A program made the position numbers and the translations under genes. 8,704 bases of DNA from an uncultured Clostridia bacterium (GTDB lineage: Bacteria > Bacillota > Clostridia > Oscillospirales > Oscillospiraceae), in NCBI GenBank assembly GCA_937892865.1, contig CALBJG010000176.1, positions 1-8,704 of the forward strand. Reading direction: 5' to 3'. The notes under the pieces are model-generated. The model was not told the DNA's origin and searched no databases. It worked only from the letters and a program-made list of their open reading frames with translations. This document shows, in pieces, positions 1 through 6,242 of the stretch; positions within the stretch are counted from its first letter, which is position 1, and each line of letters opens with the position of its first letter.

Positions 1-1
1 A

Positions 2-145
2 GTCAGCAACACCTTGCAATACAGCATCGCTTCCTACGCCTATACCAACCGGAATGCAGATACAGCTGCATATCCCTATCTTGCAGAACTGGTCAAGGCA
101 ATGATGCGCTACGGCGACAGCGCCAAAGCATACGTTACACCCTGA
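2..145 (+). CDS. C-terminal end of a probable secreted or cell-surface protein (5' truncated)
   Basis: Only the last 47 codons are present, read in frame 2 and ending at TGA 143-145. The tail runs YSIASYAYTNRNAD, then LAELVKAMMRYGDSAKAY. This alternation of a Tyr/Ser-rich segment and a short amphipathic helix ending in a YGxSAKAY motif resembles the C-terminal ends of large secreted or cell-wall proteins and glycan-active enzymes of Clostridia. That resemblance is from memory and is an inference. The catalytic or binding part lies upstream of the window, so no function can be given. The gene is convergent with the minus-strand operon that follows, and hairpins lie directly after its stop codon. 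Confidence 0.6.
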   Translation, partial: VSNTLQYSIASYAYTNRNADTAAYPYLAELVKAMMRYGDSAKAYVTP

Positions 146-150
146 TAAAT

Positions 151-176
151 AACCCCGATGCTTGCGCATCGGGGTT
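151..176 (+). terminator. Hairpin after the surface-protein gene
   Basis: A perfect 10-bp stem, AACCCCGATG (151-160) with CATCGGGGTT (167-176), is extended by one C-G pair to leave a 4-nt loop TTGC. It starts 6 nt after the TGA of the upstream gene. On the plus strand it is followed only by ATCTAAAA, so the U-tract is poor. It probably works together with the second hairpin just downstream, or mainly protects the 3' end of the transcript. Confidence 0.6.
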
Positions 177-186
177 ATCTAAAAAA

Positions 187-211
187 CTCCCCTCGAAATG
201 ACCGAGGGGAG
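187..211 (-). terminator. Second hairpin, probable bidirectional terminator
   Basis: A perfect 9-bp stem, CTCCCCTCG (187-195) with CGAGGGGAG (203-211), has a 7-nt loop. On the minus strand it is followed directly by TTTTTT (complement of 181-186), a good intrinsic terminator for the minus-strand operon whose last stop is at 218-220. On the plus strand it is followed by CAATTTTTATTT, so it can also stop transcription arriving from the left-hand gene. Confidence 0.8.
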
Positions 212-217
212 CAATTT

Positions 218-1210
218 TTATTTCAGGTATTCCGCAATATTTTCTTGCGTAATGCTTATATGGTTTACATAATGTGTCTTATTTTCTGCAGGCTGGTTCA
301 CGAGCGTTTGCAGCAATTCCACTGTTTTTTCTACCTGAGTTTCCAGGTCGCACAAAACGGTGCCGGTGATATTCCCCGCCTGGATCTGCTTCAATGCTTT
401 TTCGATACCGTCTGCCCCCACAAGGTAAATGTCTTTACCAACTGTGCGGCCGCCATCTTTGATCGCTGCTACTGCGCCCAGTGCTACGGTATCATTGGTG
501 CAGATCACCGCCTCAATATCTTTGCCGTAGTTGGCAAGCAATTTCTCGCATGCCTCCTGCGCCGCCTCTTCGGTGTTTCCGGGACAGAAATCGTTCAGTT
601 CCACAATTTCTGTTTCTTCTTTTAAGGTATTCTGTGCGCCTTCGGCTCTGCGGTTGGTATCCGCGCATTCCTCGCTGTCCCGCAAAAGGATATAGGAGAG
701 TTTACCGTCATCGTTGATATCGCATTTTTGGGGTTGGGCAAGAAGGATCTGTCCCTGGAGAACGCCTGTTTCTGTGGGGTCACAGCCGACATAAACGGTT
801 TTGTCCCACATATCCAGTATTTCCCGGGCAGGCTCTCTGCCGAAGAAAATCAGCGGTACATCTTTTTCCTTTAATTGTTGCACCAAAGCAGCCGAAGAAT
901 CGGGCATCACGGGACACAAAAGCACGGCTTCTACATCCTGCGCCAGCAATTCTTCCACTTGCTGATTTTGCTTTGATTGATCCCCTTGGGCATTATAAAG
1001 TTTTACTGCAAAACCTTCCCGCTCCAGGCGGTCTGTCAGCAGATCTGCTGTCTTCTTTTCCCGGTCCGTCCGGTCGTCATTCATAAACACGCCAACGATC
1101 CGGGGTCCGGCTTCTTCCTTGGGAGAAGAAAGCAGTATGATCACAACGACCGCTACTGCCAACAACAGCGCCGCCGCAGCGATCGCCAGGTATTGCCATT
1201 TGATTTTCAC
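218..1210 (-). CDS. Membrane-anchored MglB-like (galactose/glucose-binding type) substrate-binding protein with altered pocket
   Basis: This 330-residue protein belongs to the periplasmic-binding-protein 4 (sugar/LacI-type) family. Residues 8-28 form one hydrophobic segment with no lipobox cysteine, so it is probably held in the membrane by an uncleaved signal anchor rather than by a lipid. From about residue 37 the fold follows E. coli MglB closely, including DQSKQN (77-82), YVGCD (140-144) and GADGIEKAL (265-273). The EF-hand-like calcium loop is kept (D164, N166, D168, with E233 as distal ligand). Aligned by eye to MglB recalled from memory, pocket residues D46, D184, R188, N239 and D267 are kept. 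The equivalents of F16, N91, H152, W183 and N256 are T48, G124, C182, G211 and C287. No permease or ATPase of a sugar importer is next to it. The start is GTG 1208-1210, with AAAGGGG 9 nt upstream overlapping the stop of the preceding gene. It may be a sensor or an importer component for a different ligand. Confidence 0.85.
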   Translation of the reverse strand: MKIKWQYLAIAAAALLLAVAVVVIILLSSPKEEAGPRIVGVFMNDDRTDREKKTADLLTDRLEREGFAVKLYNAQGDQSKQNQQVEELLAQDVEAVLLCPVMPDSSAALVQQLKEKDVPLIFFGREPAREILDMWDKTVYVGCDPTETGVLQGQILLAQPQKCDINDDGKLSYILLRDSEECADTNRRAEGAQNTLKEETEIVELNDFCPGNTEEAAQEACEKLLANYGKDIEAVICTNDTVALGAVAAIKDGGRTVGKDIYLVGADGIEKALKQIQAGNITGTVLCDLETQVEKTVELLQTLVNQPAENKTHYVNHISITQENIAEYLK

Positions 1211-1225
1211 GGGTCAAATCCCCTT

Positions 1226-1696
1226 TTACTGTTTATTTCGAATACGCCGAAGGATCACTCTGGTTTTCCGGCGAAGACGGAACAGCATCCATCTGGGCCA
1301 ACGAGACCAGTGCCACAGCCGGGTATAGAGGATGTAGCCGGTATTCTTGACAGAGATCTGCTTGCCGTCACGGGAAAAAGCAGAAACCACCGCAATGATC
1401 TGATCCTGCCGGATCCCCGGCTCATATTCATACTGATTATCACCAATGCAAGTGTAGGTTTCCCCTGCTTTGGTGATCCGATGCAAAACATATGCGCCGT
1501 CATCTCTTCGATACAGCGGAATATCGTACTTTTTCAACCTGCCGGTGACCGCTGCCAGTGTGACCGTATCTTTTCCCTGACGGAGCATCGGCAGCATACT
1601 GATACCCCGGGGTGAAAAATGCACTGTTTGTCCGTTTGCTAAAGATTCCTGCATCAGTGGCACGATCTCTTCCATGCGGAAACTCCGTTCTTCCAT
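1226..1696 (-). CDS. S24/S26-family serine peptidase, SipW/ER-like signal peptidase homologue
   Basis: The chosen start gives 156 residues. The motif GISMLPML (31-38) is the S26 nucleophile box with Ser33. YVLHRI (69-74) supplies His72 where bacterial type I signal peptidases carry the general-base lysine. IGDNQ (84-88) supplies the Asp-Asn motif. This Ser-His-Asp pattern is that of SipW, ER and archaeal signal peptidases. No N-terminal membrane helix is present, but residues 120-156 form a Trp/Arg-rich basic tail that could bind the membrane surface. The reading frame stays open back to 1768. I chose ATG 1694-1696 because a strong promoter (1728-1756) lies inside the longer frame and GGGGG at 1704-1708 is a well-spaced ribosome site. 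ATG 1715-1717 is an alternative. The gene is first in a two-gene operon, 15 bp before the MglB-like gene. Its substrate is unknown; it could be the signal-anchored partner or a separate secreted protein. Confidence 0.8.
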   Translation of the reverse strand: MEERSFRMEEIVPLMQESLANGQTVHFSPRGISMLPMLRQGKDTVTLAAVTGRLKKYDIPLYRRDDGAYVLHRITKAGETYTCIGDNQYEYEPGIRQDQIIAVVSAFSRDGKQISVKNTGYILYTRLWHWSRWPRWMLFRLRRKTRVILRRIRNKQ

Positions 1697-1727
1697 GGGA
1701 ACGCCCCCACTTTTCATAATTTTCCTT

Positions 1728-1756
1728 ATTATAGCAAAGTTTTTCCGTTTAGTAAA
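1728..1756 (-). promoter_or_regulatory. Promoter of the peptidase / MglB-like operon
   Basis: On the minus strand TTTACT (complement of 1751-1756, 4 of 6 matches to TTGACA) and a perfect TATAAT (complement of 1728-1733) are exactly 17 bp apart. This is the best sigma-A-type promoter in the window. The predicted transcript start near 1720 gives a leader of about 25 nt before the ATG at 1696. The promoter sits 12 bp past the stop of the AraC-family gene. I see no terminator between them, so some read-through from the regulator gene is possible. Confidence 0.75.
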
Positions 1757-1767
1757 GAAAAACCGCA

Positions 1768-2529
1768 TTATTGCTTATGATTATAAACATATTTCGATGG
1801 AGAGACGCCCATTTGCTTCTTGAATTCCACGGAGAAGTATTTGTAGTCCGTATATCCTGCCAAAGCAGCAATCTCTTTCAGCGAATAATAGCCGGTGGCG
1901 ATCAAGCCCACCGCATACTGCATACGCAGTTGTATGATATATTTTTGGGGCGATATTCCGTATTCTGCTTTGAAAAGTTTCCGGAAATACACCTGACTCA
2001 TATAAGATTGCGCTGCCACCGTTTCTATGGACAGTTCCGGTTCGGTATAGTGTTTGCTGATATAGTCGACAGACTTTTGTATCTTTGTGTTTTTTAATTC
2101 CGTTTTTTCTGTTTGGCGGTAACATTCACCCAGAATTTCATACAAAACAGCAGCGCATTGATACTGATATCCCGTCTCTTTTTTATTCCAGATATCTAAA
2201 ATCCTATCGAACAGCGCTTTTATCTTTTCCGGTTCTTTGGGCAAAAACCATTCGATACGGTCTGTTCTGTAATTGATCACATCAAAATGCACCACGATCA
2301 TCTTATCCCGTTTTGCAATACGACTGTAATCCAATCTGGCAGGCACAAAGGATACACAGTTATCCGTCAAATGGTGTGCTTCGCCGGCTGTCTGCAAAAC
2401 TGCATCTGCGCTGATACGAAAGGATAACGCGGCAAAATTACGCCCGGTGTTATAGGTATGTATGTTTTCCTGGTCAAGCGCAAGCACATCTAAAAGATGA
2501 AAGGATACGCTGCTATTTTCGAAAATCAC
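1768..2529 (-). CDS. AraC/XylS-family transcriptional regulator
   Basis: This 253-residue protein has the usual AraC-family layout. An N-terminal sensory half (about 1-140) looks like a cupin-type ligand domain. After a linker, the C-terminal half has two helix-turn-helix motifs. The first is LSIETVAAQSYMSQVYFRKL (166-185), followed by FKAEYGISPQKY. The second is YSLKEIAALAGYTDYKYF (215-232), followed by the family signature FKKQMGVSPSKYV (236-248). The start is GTG 2527-2529, preceded by GGGGGTGAG at a spacing of about 7 nt. It is divergent from the GH10 hydrolase gene across about 130 bp, the usual arrangement for a sugar-responsive activator and its target. I infer that it senses a glycan-derived ligand and controls the GH10-permease pair, perhaps together with its own gene. 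It could also influence the downstream minus-strand genes by read-through. Confidence 0.92.
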   Translation of the reverse strand: MIFENSSVSFHLLDVLALDQENIHTYNTGRNFAALSFRISADAVLQTAGEAHHLTDNCVSFVPARLDYSRIAKRDKMIVVHFDVINYRTDRIEWFLPKEPEKIKALFDRILDIWNKKETGYQYQCAAVLYEILGECYRQTEKTELKNTKIQKSVDYISKHYTEPELSIETVAAQSYMSQVYFRKLFKAEYGISPQKYIIQLRMQYAVGLIATGYYSLKEIAALAGYTDYKYFSVEFKKQMGVSPSKYVYNHKQ

Positions 2530-2544
2530 TATCTCACCCCCGGT

Positions 2545-2582
2545 ATTATAAGACTATATTATCATATCTGTTTCGAAAAACA
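2545..2582 (-). promoter_or_regulatory. Candidate promoter and operator region of the AraC-family gene
   Basis: Two AT-rich -10 candidates lie on the minus strand, TATAAT (complement of 2545-2550) and TATGAT (complement of 2561-2566). Neither has a convincing -35 box at the right distance, as often seen where an activator is needed. The TATAAT box would leave a leader of only about 12 nt. Next to them is an inverted repeat, TGTTT-CGAA-AAACA (2569-2582), a possible protein-binding site. Direct evidence is limited to the sequence match. Confidence 0.35.
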
Positions 2583-2625
2583 AACCTAAAAGATTGTTTT
2601 TCCGGTTTTTTCTTATTTCTGACCG

Positions 2626-2651
2626 TGTTATTGTAAAGAAAAGAATGGAGG
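2626..2651 (+). promoter_or_regulatory. Candidate extended -10 and ribosome binding site of the GH10 gene
   Basis: TGTTATTGT (2626-2634) fits an extended -10 (TGnTATnnT pattern) without a recognisable -35; only a T-run lies at the expected place. Transcription from it would start near 2641. The GGAGG at 2647-2651 is 8 nt from ATG 2660-2662 and settles that start, although the frame is open further upstream to 2594. An activator-dependent promoter under the divergent AraC-type regulator is the natural reading, but it is an inference. Confidence 0.45.
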
Positions 2652-2659
2652 CGATCAAA

Positions 2660-4009
2660 ATGTCTGACCGCAGAAAAATCATGGAGAAATTTGATGCCGA
2701 TCGGGACTTTCTGGAAAAGCGCATCGCGGAGGGTATCGAAAAGCATCGAAAGGGTGATTGTAAGATCACTGTGACCGACAGCGAAGGCAATCCCGTTCCC
2801 GGCGCAACGGTACATTTGACGCAAAAAAGCCACGCTTTCCGTTTCGGCGCGAATCTTTTTATGCTGGACGAGTTGGAAACGCCGGAAAAGAATGAAAAGT
2901 ACAAGGATTATTTCAAAAGCCTTTTCAACATGGCTACTCTGCCCTTTTACTGGAACACCATAGAGCCGCGGCAGGGATATACCCGGTACGAAAAAGATTG
3001 CGAGCCCATCTACCGCCGGCCGAGTATTGATCTTTGTATCGAATTTTGCGAAAAATACGGCATCGAGCCCCGGGAACACGCTCTTGCATACGAACATTTC
3101 TTCCCGGACTGGATGAAAGATATGCCGGCAGAGGAAGTAAAAAGGCTCTATGAACGGCGGTGCGCGGAGATCGCCTCCCGTTATGCAAGCAAAATTCCCA
3201 CCATCGAGGTAACAAACGAAAGTTACTGGGACAAAGGGACGACCGCGCTTTATGACGAGCCGGACTACATCGAATTTTGCTTTAAAACCGCAAGGAAATA
3301 TTTCTCAAACAACCAACTTTGTATGAACGAGGGACAGACGGCAGGCTGGGCTGGCAGAGGTTGCGCCCAGGACCAGGTTTATATGCAGGTAGACCGGGCG
3401 CTGATCTCCGGTGTGCCGGTGGATGCTATCGGTCTTCAGCACCATATGTTCTTCCGTGCAGAGGACGAATATGAAAAGACCCGAAACTACTATGACCCAA
3501 GGCGGATATACAAACTGCTGGACAATTATGCCCGTTTACAAAAGCCCATTCAAATCACAGAGATCACCATTCCCGCATACACGGACAAACCGGAAGATGA
3601 ACAACTGCAGGCGGAAATTCTTGAATTGCTGTATTCCATTTGGTTCAGCCACGGCAGTATTGAGCAGATCGTATACTGGAATTTGGTGGACGGCTACGCC
3701 CATGTGTGGGATCCTGACCCCAAGAAGATCGCTGCCAGCCAGGGCGATATGACCATAGGTGAAAACTACTACCGCGGCGGTCTTTTGCGCTTTGACCTCT
3801 CCCCCAAGCCTGCCTACCTGAAACTTAAAGAATTGATTCAGAAAAAGTGGCATACAGAATTAAAGACTGCTACAAACGAAAACGGTGTCTGCGCATTCCG
3901 GGGATTCTACGGTGGCTATGACATTACCGTGGACATAAATGGCAAAACTGTCACCAAGGGCATCGACTTTTCTTCCAAAGACACGAAAGAAATAAGGGTG
4001 ATCGTGTAA
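2660..4009 (+). CDS. Atypical GH10 glycoside hydrolase (xylanase-family, cytoplasmic)
   Basis: From ATG 2660 the protein has 449 residues and no signal peptide, so it should act in the cytoplasm on imported oligosaccharides or glycosides. Residues 33-62 form a short beta-rich lead-in (ITVTDSEGNPVPGATVHL) that precedes the GH10 barrel in a branch of this family. The barrel spans about 60-395. The catalytic acid/base is Glu187 in IEVTNESYW and the nucleophile is Glu301 in ITEITIPAY. His140, Asn186, Gln260, His262 and Trp340 match further GH10 active-site residues. The usual ENxMKW motif is replaced by MATLPFYW (91-98), and HTLVWH by HALAYEH (140-146). A small C-terminal beta module (about 400-449, RGFYGGYDITVDINGK) follows. 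GH10 enzymes hydrolyse xylan and related beta-glycosides with retention; the altered subsites make the exact substrate uncertain. The gene is divergent from the AraC-type regulator, and its TAA overlaps the ATG of the permease gene. Confidence 0.9.
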   Translation: MSDRRKIMEKFDADRDFLEKRIAEGIEKHRKGDCKITVTDSEGNPVPGATVHLTQKSHAFRFGANLFMLDELETPEKNEKYKDYFKSLFNMATLPFYWNTIEPRQGYTRYEKDCEPIYRRPSIDLCIEFCEKYGIEPREHALAYEHFFPDWMKDMPAEEVKRLYERRCAEIASRYASKIPTIEVTNESYWDKGTTALYDEPDYIEFCFKTARKYFSNNQLCMNEGQTAGWAGRGCAQDQVYMQVDRALISGVPVDAIGLQHHMFFRAEDEYEKTRNYYDPRRIYKLLDNYARLQKPIQITEITIPAYTDKPEDEQLQAEILELLYSIWFSHGSIEQIVYWNLVDGYAHVWDPDPKKIAASQGDMTIGENYYRGGLLRFDLSPKPAYLKLKELIQKKWHTELKTATNENGVCAFRGFYGGYDITVDINGKTVTKGIDFSSKDTKEIRVIV

Positions 4010-4878
4010 TGGGGATAAAAATTTTAATTATCCTTGCTTGTGTTCCGCTATATGTTGTAAACGCTTTTTGCGATAAATTTGTTTCCGGCAAAAGCGGGAA
4101 CACCCACAACACGACATATAACTGCATCAAGTTCTTCATCTGCTGCTTGTGCATGATTCCGATACTCTTTATAGGCAATCCTCCTGCCCTCGCGCTGGGC
4201 AGTTTGCTCTGCGGTATTGTTTGCGGCTTGATGTATGCCGTCAGTAAAACGGTGATGCTTAAAGGGTATGCGGCTACCTCCGTTGCGTTTATGACGCTGT
4301 GCCACAGCGCAGGTATGATCGTCCCTTGCGTTTTGGGGCATTTCCTCTGGTCGGAACATTTAAGTTTCTTATCGCTCACCGGCATTTTTATTACGATCGT
4401 GGCAATTATGCTGCTGAAAGATGCCAAATCTGCCGGGAACAAAGTTACGGCATCCGGTATTCTCTTTGGTATTATTATTTTCTTTACAAGCGCTGGTGTT
4501 ATGGTCACCCAAAAGATAATGGGTATCTACTTTCCGGAACAAAGTGTCGGACTTTACAACCTTTACTCCTTTCTGGTCGCTGCCTTGATCCTGTGTTTTT
4601 TTGCAAAGCCCAGACAGTTTATATCCGATGGGACAAACAGCAAAAAAGCCGTTGGTTTCTGCGCCCTGGGCAGCGCCGTTTCTCTTTCTGTTATCAGTTT
4701 TGTTATGACTGAATTAGCCTCCGGCATACCGTCGGTGATCTTATTTCCGCTGTTTAACGGGCTGGGTATTATTTTCGTATGCGTTGGCTCTGTATTTGCG
4801 TTTCATGAAAAACTGAATTGCAGAAAGATCTGGGGTTTGATTCTGGGCATTCTCGGTCTTTACATTATCAATCTATAA
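4009..4878 (+). CDS. DMT-superfamily (EamA-like) ten-helix permease
   Basis: The 289-residue protein is almost wholly hydrophobic, with about ten predicted helices (near 3-19, 36-56, 62-79, 91-110, 120-137, 148-168, 180-198, 214-233, 241-263 and 272-288). Two related halves are visible. SVAFMTLCHSAGMIVPCVLG, then WSEHLS, mirrors PSVILFPLFNGLGIIFVCVG, then FHEKLN. This is the internal repeat of EamA domains, with a glutamate at the same place in each half (E116 and E267). Such proteins move small metabolites, sugars or drugs, in or out, by exchange or proton coupling. The ATG 4009-4011 overlaps the TAA of the GH10 gene (TAATG), and AAGGGTGA upstream lies inside that gene, so the two are probably translationally coupled. 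The substrate cannot be read from the sequence. Context suggests a sugar, or an aglycone released by the hydrolase. Confidence 0.85.
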   Translation: MGIKILIILACVPLYVVNAFCDKFVSGKSGNTHNTTYNCIKFFICCLCMIPILFIGNPPALALGSLLCGIVCGLMYAVSKTVMLKGYAATSVAFMTLCHSAGMIVPCVLGHFLWSEHLSFLSLTGIFITIVAIMLLKDAKSAGNKVTASGILFGIIIFFTSAGVMVTQKIMGIYFPEQSVGLYNLYSFLVAALILCFFAKPRQFISDGTNSKKAVGFCALGSAVSLSVISFVMTELASGIPSVILFPLFNGLGIIFVCVGSVFAFHEKLNCRKIWGLILGILGLYIINL

Positions 4879-4880
4879 CA

Positions 4881-4914
4881 AAAAAGACAACCATCTATGG
4901 ATGGTTGTCTTTTT
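4881..4914. terminator. Bidirectional intrinsic terminator between convergent operons
   Basis: A perfect 15-bp stem, AAAAAGACAACCATC (4881-4895) with its complement at 4900-4914, has a TATG loop. The A-run on one arm and the T-run on the other give a U-tract in both directions. It starts 2 nt after the permease stop and ends 2 nt before the stop of the minus-strand small membrane protein gene, so it serves both the GH10-permease operon and the opp operon. Confidence 0.92.
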
Positions 4915-4916
4915 GA

Positions 4917-5156
4917 TTATGCTGCCAATGAGAAGATCAGATACATCACGCCGTAGATGATCACCAAGCCGCCGATGACCGCCAGCATAGGCAGAAACAT
5001 CATTTTCACGGCATTCCAGTAGGTAGCCCAGGCATCTTTGAATTTAGGAGCCGGCTTGATAGAATCCCGGCTCAGCCGGGGACCGGACAAGCCGGACATA
5101 TCCGCCAGCGTTCTGCCGTCATCGATATAAGTGATCTTTTCTTTTTTCTTTCCCAT
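4917..5156 (-). CDS. Small single-helix membrane protein of unknown function, last gene of the opp operon
   Basis: The 79-residue protein starts with a basic stretch (MGKKKEK), followed by the motif ITYIDDGRTLADMSGL (8-23). A Pro/Lys-rich linker (33-41) and the aromatic segment DAWATYWNAVK (41-51) come next. One hydrophobic helix spans about 52-78 and runs to the C-terminus. The positive N-terminus predicts N-in topology with nearly all of the soluble part in the cytoplasm. The ATG lies 3 bp after the oppF stop, and its GGGGAG ribosome site lies within the end of oppF, so it is made together with the transporter. I do not recognise a named family, though I recall similar small proteins beside Clostridia transporters. 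It could be an accessory or regulatory subunit that contacts the permease or the ATPases; that is inference. Confidence 0.75.
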   Translation of the reverse strand: MGKKKEKITYIDDGRTLADMSGLSGPRLSRDSIKPAPKFKDAWATYWNAVKMMFLPMLAVIGGLVIIYGVMYLIFSLAA

Positions 5157-5159
5157 AAC

Positions 5160-6242
5160 TTACTCCCCATCCAGCAGATGGCATGCGGCAAAGTGACCTT
5201 CCTCGTACTCTTTGTACTGGGGCGGTACGTGTTTGCACACTTCCTTTGCATAGGGGCAACGGGTATGGAACCGGCAACCCTTGGGGGGATTTGCAGGGCT
5301 GGGAATATCCCCCTCCAACTTGATCCGCTCGGTCTTGGCGGTGGGATCGGGGTTGGGAACAGCGGAGAACAGCGCCTTGGTATACGGGTGCAACGGATTC
5401 CGGAAGATATCCTCTTTTGTACCGAACTCCATCATTGCACCTAAGTACATAACGCCGATCTTATCGGAAATAAACTTAACTACGCTCAAATCGTGAGAGA
5501 TGAACACATAAGCCAAATTCCGCTCCCGCTGCAACTTTTTCAGCAGGTTAATGATCTGCGCCTGAATGGATACATCCAATGCAGAAACCGGCTCATCACA
5601 GATGACCAATTTGGGGTTGACGGACAAGGCTCTTGCGATGCAGATCCGCTGACGCTGACCGCCGGAGAATTCGTGGGGATAGCGCTCATAGTAGTAATCC
5701 CGCAGACCGCACTTATCCATCAGTTCCAGCACATAGTCTTTTACCTGATCCTTGGGCACGATCTTGTGAACTTCCACGGGCTCGCTGAGGATGCCACCGA
5801 CGGTGCTTCTGGGAGGCAAAGAAGAATAGGGATCCTGGAAAATGATCTGCATCTCTTTGCGAATAGCGCGCATTTGGGCAGAATTATAGTTAGTGATATC
5901 TTTGCCGTCAAAAATGATCTGACCGGCGGTAGGCTCGTGGAGTTTCAAAATGGCTCTGCCGGTGGTGGTCTTGCCACAGCCGGATTCGCCAACGATACCC
6001 AGAGTCTCCCCTGCTTTCAGTTTGAAAGAGACATCGTCAACCGCCACCAGTTCTTTGGTGACCTTGCCGGTGACGGTCTTTTTCATAGGGAAGCACTTAC
6101 GCAAATGCCGTACTTCCAGCACCACATCCGGATCGAAGGGTTTTTGATAATCTTCTTCGATCTGGGCCTTCCGTTTTGCCTGATATTCCTGTTCAATAGC
6201 GGCATCATCATACACGGGAGTATTCAAAGTTTCTTCAGTCAT
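5160..6242 (-). CDS. oppF: Oligopeptide-type ABC transporter ATP-binding protein (OppF/DppF)
   Basis: From ATG 6240-6242 the protein has 360 residues. All ATPase motifs are present: Walker A GESGCGKT (85-92), Q-loop IIFQDPYSS (133-141), signature FSGGQRQR (192-199), Walker B LVICDEP (212-218) and the switch histidine His250 in FISHDLS. The C-terminal oligopeptide/dipeptide-transporter domain contains [10 protein letters not shown] (282-291) and four cysteines (323, 329, 336, 354). That layout carries a [4Fe-4S] cluster in some Dpp ATPases. The protein pairs with OppD to power import through OppB-OppC at the cytoplasmic face. An upstream extension of the frame to 6281 is less likely, because GGAGGG (complement of 6251-6256) sits 8 nt from this ATG. 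The gene overlaps the end of oppD by 8 bp. Opp and Dpp members, and relatives importing oligosaccharides or nickel, cannot be told apart from the ATPase alone. Confidence 0.95.
   Translation of the reverse strand: MTEETLNTPVYDDAAIEQEYQAKRKAQIEEDYQKPFDPDVVLEVRHLRKCFPMKKTVTGKVTKELVAVDDVSFKLKAGETLGIVGESGCGKTTTGRAILKLHEPTAGQIIFDGKDITNYNSAQMRAIRKEMQIIFQDPYSSLPPRSTVGGILSEPVEVHKIVPKDQVKDYVLELMDKCGLRDYYYERYPHEFSGGQRQRICIARALSVNPKLVICDEPVSALDVSIQAQIINLLKKLQRERNLAYVFISHDLSVVKFISDKIGVMYLGAMMEFGTKEDIFRNPLHPYTKALFSAVPNPDPTAKTERIKLEGDIPSPANPPKGCRFHTRCPYAKEVCKHVPPQYKEYEEGHFAACHLLDGE

Noticed and set aside
218..1210. LacI-type repressor as an alternative identity for the MglB-like protein
   Set aside because: There is no N-terminal helix-turn-helix; the N-terminus is a hydrophobic segment, and the calcium loop is that of MglB-type binding proteins.
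977..1615. Plus-strand open frame of 212 codons opposite the peptidase and MglB-like genes
   Set aside because: It is antisense to two genes with clear family motifs, has no ribosome site, and its translation shows no domain; it is a codon-bias shadow.
1697..1768. Longer N-terminus for the S24/S26 peptidase (start at 1768)
   Set aside because: The promoter at 1728-1756 lies inside this extension, so the transcript would not include that start codon; the extra residues are not family-like.
2569..2582. Catabolite-responsive element (CcpA site) reading of TGTTTCGAAAAACA
   Set aside because: The central CG is shifted by one position on either strand and the adenines at positions 4-5 of the consensus are missing, so it does not fit the cre pattern; kept only as a generic inverted repeat.
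2594..2659. Extra 22 residues at the N-terminus of the GH10 protein
   Set aside because: The GGAGG at 2647-2651 is correctly spaced for ATG 2660, and the upstream codons cover the candidate promoter.
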